Part shown: positions 1-9,200 of the stretch, one piece after another
Position numbering within the stretch: position 1 is the first letter of the stretch
Layout of the letters: each line of letters begins with the position of its first letter
Assembly: GCF_024584705.1 (NCBI RefSeq)
Contig: NZ_CP097384.1
Location: forward strand, 2,108,001 to 2,172,000
Direction: 5' to 3'
DNA length: 64,000 nt
DNA from: Blastopirellula sp. J2-11
Lineage (GTDB): Bacteria; Planctomycetota; Planctomycetia; Pirellulales; Pirellulaceae
The notes under the pieces: model-generated
What the model saw: only the letters and a program-made list of their open reading frames with translations
Told to the model about the DNA's origin: nothing
Database searches by the model: none
Program-made: the position numbers and the translations under genes

Positions 1-104
1 AGCGAAAGCCGGCCTCCCCTGCTCCACCAGCGGCCAAGCCTGTTGCGGAGAAGCCGCAAAAGCCGAAAGCGGCCGACGATGATTGGCTGAGCGATCTTCT
101 GTAG
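1..104 (+). CDS. C-terminal end of an unidentified protein (5' end outside window)
   Basis: The frame running from base 3 to the TAG at 102-104 is open to the left edge. It encodes a Lys/Pro/Ala-rich stretch followed by the acidic-aromatic end DDDWLSDLL. The low-complexity linker and short conserved-looking tail suggest the C-terminus of a longer protein that begins outside the window. Nothing about its function can be said from 33 residues. Confidence 0.5.
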   Translation, partial: RKPASPAPPAAKPVAEKPQKPKAADDDWLSDLL

Positions 105-288
105 TCGCCGCTAGCATCCCAGGTTGTCGGCAAAGGTGGTCGAGAACTTGAGCGATTCCGCGAAGTTCGTGCTGATCGATCTTGTGAGTCCATCACTCGG
201 CTCCTATACTTCGCCCGAATTAGGGACCCAATTGGCTCGCGTTTGCGTGACGCTGACGATCGTTTTCGCGCCGACAAGGATGACGGCT

Positions 289-1629
289 ATGATGCGTACA
301 TGGATGACAATGCTGACCCTGCTGTTGATTTGCGTCGGCTCGACCTTCGCCCAAGAAGCGGGAAGAGTTAGCTCGCAGTCGACCGCTCGGCCAATTCCCA
401 CGGTCAAACCTCCGTCTCCGCTGAGCGAAAGCGACAAAGCGGCCGCCGCTCCATTGCCAGCCGCCGCCGCCGAAACGCCGGGCGCCGTCGCTAATTCGGC
501 CTGGCGCAATCCCAACGAAGCGATCAAAACCGCGTCGGCTTACTCGTCCGACGCGACCGCAACGCCGATGACGTCCGCTCCGCGTAGCGAGGCCCTTCCG
601 CCGTCTGGATCGCTCTTGAAAGTAAAAAGCGGACTCAACGAGTTGCCGCACGATCAGGGCCAGGTTTGGCGCGACTACGACATTACCCCCTACACGTTGC
701 GGGTCACTTCGACATCGAAGCCCGAGCAAGCAATCATCGATTGGATCTTGCGAGAAACCGGCACCGACGTTTGGTTCAGCGAACCGCTGGGCATGTTGCA
801 CGCCGACAAAAACACGCTCCGGGTCTATCACACCCCAGAAATGCAGCAGATTGTGCGTGATGTTGTCGAGGATTTTGTCGAGAGTCAGGCCGAAGTCAAA
901 ACGCTCGGGTTGCGTCTAGTCACGGTGAAAAGTCCTAATTGGCGTCGATTGGCATATCGGATGATGCAGCCGGTCTCGGTTAAAACGCCGGGGATCGAAG
1001 CCTGGTTGTTGAGTAAAGAAAATGCGGCGATTTTGCTCGACAGCTTGCGAAAGCGGAGCGACTACAAAGAACACCAAGCGGCGAATCTGCTGATCCATAA
1101 CGGGCAGTCGAGCGCCGTCTCGATGCTCAAGCCGCAAACCTTTATGCGATCGGTGCGGGCAACCGCGGCCTGGCCGGGATACGAGCTGCAAAGCGATCAG
1201 ATTGAAGCCGGTTTCTCGCTGGAAGTGAGCCCGTTGCTGGCTCCCGACGACAAGACGATCGATGCGGTCCTCAAATGCAGCGTCGATCAGATCGAAAAGT
1301 TTGTGAACGTCGATATCGACGTACCGACCGCAACCGGCGGAACGCAAACAATCCAAGTGCAGATCCCCCAAATGGTCAGCTGGCGATTGCACGAGAGGTT
1401 CCGTTGGCCCTCAGATCAGGTGCTGCTGATCAGCTGCGGCGTGGTAGCTCAGCCTGATATGGGCGTTTCAACGGCGGCATCTTTCCCTCTATCTCTGTCG
1501 CTGCCTAGCGGCCCGGCCCGAGCCGATGGGCTGATGTTTGTCGAATATTTGGGCCCGGCGAAGTCGAAACCAGGGCAACCGGCGATCACGCCAGACGCCG
1601 CTGCGATCGATAATCGCGGGCGATACTAA
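289..1629 (+). CDS. Secreted protein with weak secretin-like architecture
   Basis: About 446 residues from ATG 289. This start was chosen because AAGGA lies 8 bases upstream and the first residues form a signal peptide ending STFA|QE; the frame is open further upstream but without a signal. An Ala/Pro/Ser-rich linker of about 110 residues follows. The middle part (WILRETGTDVWFSEPLG, then TLRVYHTPEMQQIVRDVVEDF) resembles the STN/N-domain pattern of secretins. The later stretch GFSLEVSPLLAPDDKTIDAV resembles the strand pattern of the secretin C-domain. It is shorter than a normal secretin and no pilus or type II secretion genes are nearby. Best read as a secreted or outer-membrane planctomycete protein distantly related to secretins; function unknown. 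Confidence 0.6.
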   Translation: MMRTWMTMLTLLLICVGSTFAQEAGRVSSQSTARPIPTVKPPSPLSESDKAAAAPLPAAAAETPGAVANSAWRNPNEAIKTASAYSSDATATPMTSAPRSEALPPSGSLLKVKSGLNELPHDQGQVWRDYDITPYTLRVTSTSKPEQAIIDWILRETGTDVWFSEPLGMLHADKNTLRVYHTPEMQQIVRDVVEDFVESQAEVKTLGLRLVTVKSPNWRRLAYRMMQPVSVKTPGIEAWLLSKENAAILLDSLRKRSDYKEHQAANLLIHNGQSSAVSMLKPQTFMRSVRATAAWPGYELQSDQIEAGFSLEVSPLLAPDDKTIDAVLKCSVDQIEKFVNVDIDVPTATGGTQTIQVQIPQMVSWRLHERFRWPSDQVLLISCGVVAQPDMGVSTAASFPLSLSLPSGPARADGLMFVEYLGPAKSKPGQPAITPDAAAIDNRGRY

Positions 1630-1808
1630 CCTGTCTGCCACGGCGAACGCGTTCGAGACTTCCAGGATGGGCTCCGTGTCCCGTCGACACGCTGGGGATG
1701 CGTGTTTAAAATACAGAACTCTAAGTAAATACACGGTTTGCATCCTGCATCAATCCGGTTGCTGGGGTAACTTTCCCGCAAGTAACCGAATCGTTTAGAA
1801 GTTGAGAT

Positions 1809-3116
1809 ATGGCGGAAGTCGGACAGCGCCGCGTCGTCGTCACCGGTTACGGTTGCATCACCCCCTTTGGTAACACCACCGAAGCGGTTTGGGATGGGCT
1901 ATCTTCTTCTCGAAATGCCGTTGCGCGGTTGAAAAGTTTGCCAAGCGACGCGCTGCCAACTTCCTTTGGCGCCGAAGCTCTCGGATTTACCGGAGCGATC
2001 GAAGAGTTTGGACCGCTCGACAAAGCGCAACAACGCTCGATTCGCAAAAACATCAAAGTGATGTGCCGTGAAATTCAGATGGGCGTCGCCGCTGCACAAC
2101 TAGCGATGCATCACGCCGAACTGGCGAGCGGCAAGTACGATCCAGAGCGGACCGGCGTCGTTTACGGTTCGGACTACATGATGACGTTGCCTGAAGAATA
2201 TGCCGCAGGCGTCAAAAAGTGTGAAGCCGAACTAGGGGATCGTAACTTCGATTCGTGGGCTGGTCTGGGAATGCCCGAGATCAACCCGCTCTGGTTGCTC
2301 AAGTATCTGCCCAATATGCCGGCCAGCCATATCGCGATTTTCAACGACATGCGGGGGCCGAACAATTCGTTGACGTTACGTGAATCGTCCTCGAACGCCG
2401 CGATCGGCGAGTCGTTTATGACGATTGGTCGCGGTCACGCTGACGTAGTCGTCGCTGGAGCGACCGGAACGCGGGTGCATGAGATGCGTTCGGTCCATAC
2501 GATCTTGCAAGAGACGATCGCCACTGGCGAATTTGCCGGACTCTGCCGCCCTTTTGATAAAAACCGCAGCGGCATGGTTCTGGGTGAAGGCGCGGGAGCG
2601 ATGGTTTTGGAGACGCTTGAACATGCCGAAGCGCGCGGCGCCAAACCGTTGGCCGAGATTCTGGGGCAAGGGATGTCGACTGTGATCGCCAAAAATGGGG
2701 AATCGAATCGTCGCTTGGCGTTGACCAATGCAATTCGCGCCGCGCTGCACGACGCCCAACTGTCCCCAACTGATATTGGTCATATCCATGCCCATGGTTT
2801 ATCGACCGTTGATAGCGATCAGCAGGAAGCGGAGGCGATTGTGGATGTCTTTGGGGATCCCGCAAAACAGCCTCCCGTGATCGCAGCGAAAAGTAGCTTC
2901 GGCAATCTAGGCGCCGCTGGCGGTGTTGTCGAACTGATCGCCAGTTTGATTGCGATTCGTGAAAAGCAGCTCTTCCCTGTTTTGAACTACGAAACGCCCG
3001 ATCCCGCTTGTCCGGTCAATTTGGTTCGTCAGTCCATGCCTGCCCCCCAAGGTCCGGTTCTAAATCTCAGCGTGACGCCGCAAGGACAAGCGGCGGTCAT
3101 CATCGCAGGCGTCTAA
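1809..3116 (+). CDS. Beta-ketoacyl-ACP synthase homologue lacking the catalytic Cys
   Basis: 435 residues with the FabF/KAS II fold signature from end to end: N-terminal RRVVVTGYGCITPFGNT, then GPNNSLTLRESSSNAAIG, then HIHAHGLSTVDSD, then KSSFGNLGAAGG near the C-terminus. In active KAS enzymes the middle motif carries the nucleophile (TACxSG) and the last one a catalytic His (GHxxGAAG). Here the nucleophile position is Glu192 and the second His is Asn366, while His329 and Lys361 remain. The protein should therefore fold like a ketosynthase but not form an acyl-thioester. This resembles chain-length factors, which pair with an active ketosynthase. No acyl carrier protein or partner synthase is adjacent. 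It stands alone between two secreted proteins. Confidence 0.85.
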   Translation: MAEVGQRRVVVTGYGCITPFGNTTEAVWDGLSSSRNAVARLKSLPSDALPTSFGAEALGFTGAIEEFGPLDKAQQRSIRKNIKVMCREIQMGVAAAQLAMHHAELASGKYDPERTGVVYGSDYMMTLPEEYAAGVKKCEAELGDRNFDSWAGLGMPEINPLWLLKYLPNMPASHIAIFNDMRGPNNSLTLRESSSNAAIGESFMTIGRGHADVVVAGATGTRVHEMRSVHTILQETIATGEFAGLCRPFDKNRSGMVLGEGAGAMVLETLEHAEARGAKPLAEILGQGMSTVIAKNGESNRRLALTNAIRAALHDAQLSPTDIGHIHAHGLSTVDSDQQEAEAIVDVFGDPAKQPPVIAAKSSFGNLGAAGGVVELIASLIAIREKQLFPVLNYETPDPACPVNLVRQSMPAPQGPVLNLSVTPQGQAAVIIAGV

Positions 3117-3349
3117 AAGCGTTGATTCTTTCGTCGTGACAATAGTTGTTTACGACTAGCGGCGCTACGGCGGATCATAGAGTTAGCGCAATTCTGCGAC
3201 GATTGAGCTGAATCTTTCGCTGCTGCCCAGCCGTGGGCGTGTAGAATTGAGAAAATGGGCATAGAGGGGTCGCCAGAGTCAGTTTGACGTATTTGGTTAA
3301 ATCTGGTCTGGTATCGCATAATTCAGAATGGAAGCGGCTTTTGTTCGGA

Positions 3350-4480
3350 ATGGAAAACATGTTGGGTTTAAGGTCGTTGCGAACAGCAGGCGGATTTTTG
3401 CTGCTTTTGCTTGCGCCGATTACGGCGTTCGCGGATGAGATCGCCATCTCGCCAGCGATCTTGGAAGCGACCGAAGCGCTGCGTCAGAGCGGAGCCAGCG
3501 TCAACTATTACGAAAATGCGGAAGGGCAAATGCTCTTCAACGTCAACTTTGTTGACGCCGCCGCGACCGAAGAGAATCTTCGGCACTTGGTAAAGCTCCC
3601 CCATGTCGAGCGTCTCTGGCTCGGCCGTTCGTTCAAGCTGAACGAAATGTCATGGGAAGCGATCATGCAGTTGCGAGAATTGGAATACCTCTATCTCCAC
3701 TCGCAGCCGAACGATGACGACATGCGTCAGATCGCGCAATTGACCAACTTGCGTACGTTGCTGATCGATGGGCGCAATCTGACCAACATTGGATTGTGGT
3801 ATCTCGAAGAACTTCGCTTTCTCGAAAACTTGACGATCCAAAACGCCAGTTTCGACGGCGACTGTTTTCATTACCTCGCGAACGTTCGCAGCCTGACCAA
3901 TCTGACGCTGCAATCGGACAAATTAAAATCAAGTGACCTGGCCGGCTTGGGCGAATTGCCGCAGCTCGAACTTTTGTTTCTGAGCGTGCAAAGTGTCGAT
4001 GGAGCCGGTTTCGCCGAGATTGGAAAGTTAACCCATCTGCGAAGTCTCAATCTGCGGAATGTCCGCACGACGGCAGAGCAAATGAAACCGCTCGCCCAGC
4101 TGCATGAGTTGCAGTTTTTGACGATGAACGACAGCAACATAAGAGGGGGCCTGGGAGCGATCAGCGGTCTGCATGATCTGCATCGCCTGGAACTGGCCAA
4201 TTCGACAATCAGCGACGCAGATCTCGATTCATTGCAGCAGTTGCCGCTGTTGGCGAATCTAAATCTCGCGCATACGAAAATCACCGACGCAGGGCTAGTG
4301 AAACTTGGTCAGATGAAACGGCTCAATACGCTGAACGTCCGCAATACGACCGTGACAAAAGAGGGGTTGCAGGCGCTGCAGGGAAGATGGCCTCAGTTGA
4401 TTATTAGCGCATCGATCAATTTTATCGAGCCGCAAGTATCGCCGGAGGCAAAGTTGAAGTCGCAAAATTTGAAAGAGTAG
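3350..4480 (+). CDS. Secreted leucine-rich-repeat protein A
   Basis: About 376 residues from ATG 3350, which gives a signal peptide (hydrophobic LLLLL core, cleavage near AFA|DE). The mature protein is a run of leucine-rich repeats of about 24 residues with the pattern LxxLxxLxLxxTxITDxGLxxL, clearest near residues 290-350. The TDAGL-type repeat is common in planctomycete secreted proteins. No enzymatic domain or membrane anchor is visible. The next gene is a diverged neighbour of the same design and reads in the same direction. LRRs normally bind proteins, so a periplasmic or surface binding role is inferred. The partner is unknown. Confidence 0.75.
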   Translation: MENMLGLRSLRTAGGFLLLLLAPITAFADEIAISPAILEATEALRQSGASVNYYENAEGQMLFNVNFVDAAATEENLRHLVKLPHVERLWLGRSFKLNEMSWEAIMQLRELEYLYLHSQPNDDDMRQIAQLTNLRTLLIDGRNLTNIGLWYLEELRFLENLTIQNASFDGDCFHYLANVRSLTNLTLQSDKLKSSDLAGLGELPQLELLFLSVQSVDGAGFAEIGKLTHLRSLNLRNVRTTAEQMKPLAQLHELQFLTMNDSNIRGGLGAISGLHDLHRLELANSTISDADLDSLQQLPLLANLNLAHTKITDAGLVKLGQMKRLNTLNVRNTTVTKEGLQALQGRWPQLIISASINFIEPQVSPEAKLKSQNLKE

Positions 4481-4554
4481 TGATAATTGGGGGGAGAAGT
4501 GACGCTGGGGCATTCCATGAAAATGGCGGCGTCCTTTTGAGCAGGAGGTTCAAT

Positions 4555-5958
4555 ATGGTTTCGCATCGTTGTTGTACTGCAGCATTACTGTTACCACTGC
4601 TTTTGTATTCTGTCGTCGCGGCACAGCCTGCGCCGGCTCCCTTGGAGTTAATACCGGAGATCGCCAGCGATCAGTCGCTGGAAACCGAAGCGATCGTCGC
4701 CGAGTTAGAACGGGCCGGATGTACCTTCGGGTATGCCGATTCGCTCCGCTCTGAACTCTTTCATTGGCACGAATACGCCTGCGTGCGGATCGAAGGCAAC
4801 AAGATCAAGCCAGAGCAGTGGAAGTTGTTACTGCAGCTTCCTGATGTGAAGCTCCTGTCGCTGCATAAGACCGAGTTTGCGGAGGAAGTGGGCAACGTCC
4901 TCGGTCAGTTGCATCAACTGACCGAACTGCAACTGCACGAAAGCTTTGACGACCAGGGAATTCGCGTCGTCACGACGCTCAGCCCACTGAAAGCGTTACT
5001 GATCGCCAAAACCAAGGCCTCTCCCGACAGCTTTTTTGGTCTGGAAGAGCTCCGGAAGTTGGAGCAGGTCGAGTTTACCGATCTAGTGATCAATCAAGCG
5101 GTGATCGGCGGTCTCCGCGGCTTGCCCAATCTAAATCAATTCAACATTCGCAACAGCGAACTTTCGTTGCCGTGGGCGCTGGACGAACGTTCTTTTCCCC
5201 ATTTGAAAACGTTGTCGATCGATGGCGGAAAAGCAGACGCAGCCCTGATCAACGAGGTCTGTTCGATCCCGACGCTCCAGCAGCTTCAACTCAGCTGTCC
5301 TACGGGCCAATTCACGATCCACGATTTTCGACGCCTGACCGGTTTGCCGAATCTGGTCGATCTCTCTTTGGTCAAGTCATCGCTCCCTGACGAGTCTTGC
5401 CCGCTTGCGACGCAACAGCTGAAGATTCAAAAGCTGAACGTCGGGCAAACCGGGATTGGAAATCAATTTCTCTCGACCATCGGCGACTTTCCGAATCTGC
5501 GTGAGCTGGACCTGACCGGCTCCAAAATCACTGACGGCGGGTTGGCTTACCTGTCCGAATTGTCGCAGCTCGAATCGCTGACCCTCAGCGAAACCAATAT
5601 CAGTTCGGCCGCGGCCAAACATTTTTCGCAACTGCAGTCGCTCCGTGAGCTCCATCTGCACAACACGAAACTCGACGGCCAGGCGATGGTCGACATCGCG
5701 AAGCTGAAGAATCTTGAGTGGATCGATCTGAGCAAGTCGAACGTTCAAGGAGAGCAACTGTTGGAGCTGCGAAAATTGCCGAAACTGCGCGGCATTGTGC
5801 TGATGAATACGCCGATCGGCGCCGCCGACTTGCCCTATCTGAAGCAGCTTTATCACATCGACGAGATCTACGTGGAAGAGACCAATTTGACCAACGAAGA
5901 GCAAATCAAACTGCACGAAGCGCTCGCCAAGGCACGCAACTATCGCCCCAGCGCCTAA
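4555..5958 (+). CDS. Secreted leucine-rich-repeat protein B
   Basis: About 467 residues. ATG 4555 was chosen because a strong AGGAGG lies six bases upstream (4543-4548) and the protein then opens with a signal peptide (MVSHRCCTAALLLPLLLYSV, cleavage near VAA|QP). The remainder is leucine-rich repeats, best preserved between residues 300 and 440 (for example LRELDLTGSKITDGGLAYL). The N-terminal 100 residues, including a region about finding and comparing strands (GCTFGYADSL), resemble the same part of the upstream LRR protein, so the two look like paralogues. The spacing of 74 bases to the upstream stop suggests one transcript. Function unknown; a secreted binding protein is inferred. Confidence 0.75.
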   Translation: MVSHRCCTAALLLPLLLYSVVAAQPAPAPLELIPEIASDQSLETEAIVAELERAGCTFGYADSLRSELFHWHEYACVRIEGNKIKPEQWKLLLQLPDVKLLSLHKTEFAEEVGNVLGQLHQLTELQLHESFDDQGIRVVTTLSPLKALLIAKTKASPDSFFGLEELRKLEQVEFTDLVINQAVIGGLRGLPNLNQFNIRNSELSLPWALDERSFPHLKTLSIDGGKADAALINEVCSIPTLQQLQLSCPTGQFTIHDFRRLTGLPNLVDLSLVKSSLPDESCPLATQQLKIQKLNVGQTGIGNQFLSTIGDFPNLRELDLTGSKITDGGLAYLSELSQLESLTLSETNISSAAAKHFSQLQSLRELHLHNTKLDGQAMVDIAKLKNLEWIDLSKSNVQGEQLLELRKLPKLRGIVLMNTPIGAADLPYLKQLYHIDEIYVEETNLTNEEQIKLHEALAKARNYRPSA

Positions 5959-5980
5959 ATCGCGTTGGCGTAAAAAAGAG

Positions 5981-6044
5981 TCATAAAAAGGGGGTCAGGT
6001 CCGAATTTTGCTGCAAAATTCGGACCTGACCCCCTTTTTTATGA
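5981..6044. repeat. Long near-perfect palindrome (REP/terminator-like)
   Basis: Two arms of about 29-30 bases, beginning tcataaaaaggggg and ending in its complement, flank a loop of only 3-5 bases around 6010-6015. The core reads ggtccgaatttt on one side. The only mismatch is one extra A/T in the A/T run. An A-run and T-run at the two ends make it a potential terminator in either direction. It lies right behind the LRR gene. The element looks like a mobile palindrome of the kind mobilised by REP-associated transposases, but no second copy of this particular core was seen in the window. Confidence 0.85.
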
Positions 6045-6203
6045 ACCCCCCGATGTTTGGGGCCTAGTCGACCGCAAAAAAACGACCTGACCGCGGCAGG
6101 CGTCTATAATAGAGAGACAATCCGCTTTTTAGCTGACGTTTCTGCGCCAGCGCGATATAAAACATGGTATCGCAACACGTTACCGCTCTTCCCCCGGCTA
6201 GTC

Positions 6204-9200
6204 ATGGCGACTGATACGACAGACTCCCCCATCTCCGATGCGCTCCGCAATCAGGCCAGCGACGATCGCCTGATTCAGAAGAAGCTGCGCAAGACGCGTT
6301 GGCAGTTGAAAATCGCCGAACTAGCGGCCGCGTGCATGCTGTTTGCTGCTGGCGCGATCGCTTTCCTGTTGCTGCTGGCGGTGGTCGATCATTGGGTGCT
6401 CAATCTCAGCTTTCCGCTCCGACTCGCGGCGCTGGCCTTCTTTTTAGGGAGTGCTGGCTATTTCGCTTGGTCGATGATCCTGCCGTTGCTGTGGCGGACG
6501 ATCAGCCCGGTCTACGCCGCGCGGATGATTGAGCAAGGACAGCCGGCCCTGAAGAATGGTCTGATCAACTTTTTGCTGCTCAAGCAAGAAGCGACGCCGA
6601 TCCATCGCGCCGTGCTGGATACCGTGCAACAGCGCGCAGCCTCCGACTTGAAAGAGTACGCGACCGAAACGACGGTCGATTTCTCGAAGGCGATTCGGAT
6701 TGGGTATGTGTTCGCCGCCGTGGCGCTCGCGTTTGTAGTTTACAAGATTGCTTCGCCCAAAGATCCGTTGACCACAGTGCACCGCGTAATTTCTCCGTGG
6801 GCCGATATTGCTCGACCGTCGCGCGTTGACATTGTCGAAGTCCTGCCGGGTGACGTGCAGATCTACCAAGGACAAACGGTGGAAGTCGCTGTCAAGGTCT
6901 ACAACTTTGACGATGACGAACAGGTCGAGCTCTTTTTCTCCTCCGCCGATCGGCGCATCGTCGATCAGAAGGTGACGCTCGAACCGGATGAAAGCGGGCT
7001 CTATTTTCGCGGCGTGATCGCGCCCGAAGGACAAGGGATCCAGCACAACCTGGCTTACTTTGTGAAGGCCGGCGACGCGACGACGCGCGACTACAACATC
7101 ACGGCTACTCCGGCGCCATCGATTGAAGTGGTCGACATTCGCTATGACTACCCTGCTTACACGATGGAAACGCCGCTCACGCAAGTGCGGGACGGCGCGG
7201 TCAAAGCGCTGGAAGGAACGCGCGTCACCGTTCGGGCGATCTCGAACTTGCCGATGGAAGATGCGTTCATCGAGTTCGATCCCGACGCCGGCGATCACGC
7301 CAATGCGGCGCGCACCAAAATGACCGTCAGCGCCGACGATCCGACCAGTGCGATCGGGACGTTTGTGATCGAACTGCTGCGACATCCGGCGGCGGATGAT
7401 CCGGCAAAAATCGCCGCGACTCCGAAACATCGTCGCTATCAGCTGCGGTTCAAAACGGCCGCCGGCGATTTGAACCCCTATCCGGTCGCCTATCCGATCG
7501 AAGTGATTCGCGATCTCTCGCCCGAAGTCCAACTGTTGCGTCCCACTGGCGACAAGATTCGCGTTCCGGCCAACGGCGGCGCCGCGTTGGAGTTTCGCGC
7601 CATCGATCCGGACTACGCGGTGCGGCAATTGACCGTCATCGGCGAAGTGGAGGGCAAAGAACGTCTTCGCACTCCGTTGCTGCAGCAATCGACCACCGGC
7701 AACGTCATCGAAACCTATCGCTTTGTTCCCCGTGAGCAAAAACTGAAACCAGGCGATCTGGTCACCATCTATGCGCTGGCCGAAGACAATCGGACCGACT
7801 CGGCTGGCCGGCCAACGCCGAACGTGACGACATCGCGCTCGCTGACGATCGAGATCACCGAGCCAGAACAAGGCGCCGAAAAACAGATCCCCCCCAAACA
7901 AGACGATAAGCCGCAGGATGGCCAGCCGCAGGATGGCGAAAAAGGGGGTGAGCAAATGAAGGATGGCCAACAAGGCGGCGAGAAGCAAGAAGGCGGCCAG
8001 CAAGGTGGTGAGAAGCAGGAAGGTGGCCAGCAAGGTGGTGAGAAGCAGGAAGGCGGCCAACAAGGCGGCGAGAAGCAGGAAGGTGGCCAACAAGGCGGTG
8101 AGAAGCAGGAAGGCGGCCAACAAGGCGGCGAGAAGCAAGAAGGTGGCCAACAAGGCGGCGCGAAGCAGGAAGGTGGCCAGCAAGGTGGTGAGAAGCAGGA
8201 AGGCGGCCAACAAGGCGGCGAGAAGCAGGAAGGTGGCCAACAGGGCGGCGAGAAGCAGGAAGGTGGCCAACAAGGTGGCGGGATGCAAGAAGGTGGCCAA
8301 CAGGGCGGCACGCAGCAAGGGGCGCAAGATCCCAATCAGAATGCCCCGCCCAAGCCGTTAGCAGCCGATGACTCGCAAGCAGGCGATGCGTTCGAGCGCA
8401 TTCAGAAGTATCTCGAGAAGAAAGAGCAGGAAGCCGGCGGCGCAAAGAGCGGCGAGCAAGAGAGTGCGATGCCTGGCGACAAAGCCGATGGCGGCGCTTC
8501 GCAGCCCAAAGACTCGGGCCAGCCGAATCGCGATCACGAAGCGACCGAAAATCAATCTCCCGAAAAAGGGGGCGAGCCCAAGCCATCGGAGTCTGGCGTC
8601 GATTCTGACGCGGATAATTCGGGCCAAGAAGGGGGCATGAAGTCGGAAGGCGATAAGCCTGAAGATCAGCAGGCCGGCCGTCAGCGCGGCGAGGGCGAAA
8701 TGAAAGATCAACAAGGGGACGAATCTGGCGGCGACTCTGAAAAGGGAGCTCCTACCGAGTCCGAAGAAAAATCGGATCCAATGGGCGAAGAACGGACCGG
8801 GGATAACGGCGTTGGTGACGCTGGCAAGTCCGGAACAGGAAACCCCGGCGCCGACGAAGATCAAGGAAGTCCCTCATCCCCTGATGGCGCACCGAATACC
8901 CCGTCCGACAAGATGGGCAAGCCGGACAGCGGCGAAGAAAAGAGTGAACAAGGGCCCAAGAGCGCCGTTGGCGATCACAAAGAGAACAAGCAGAACAACA
9001 GCAAGGGCGAAAGCGACGGCGATCGCTCAGGCGGCGGGGACTCTGGCGGCGGACAATCGGCCAAGCAAGAAGGCCATGACTCGCCCGGCGAGTCGAGCGC
9101 CGCTGACAAGGGATCTTCGGCCTCGAAGCAACGCGGCGAAGGCGAAGAGGGCTCGAAAGGAGGCGACCAGTCAGAGACCGATAAGAAAACAGGCGCCCCC

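Noticed and set aside
6057-6203. Upstream extension of the giant membrane protein
   Set aside because: In frame but not protein-like, and ATG 6204 opens with a typical cytoplasmic N-terminus before the first helix.
6444-8327. A 627-codon open frame on the minus strand
   Set aside because: It lies opposite the giant plus-strand gene and is held open by the GC-rich 30-bp repeat; its product is an artificial Leu/Ala repeat without any domain.
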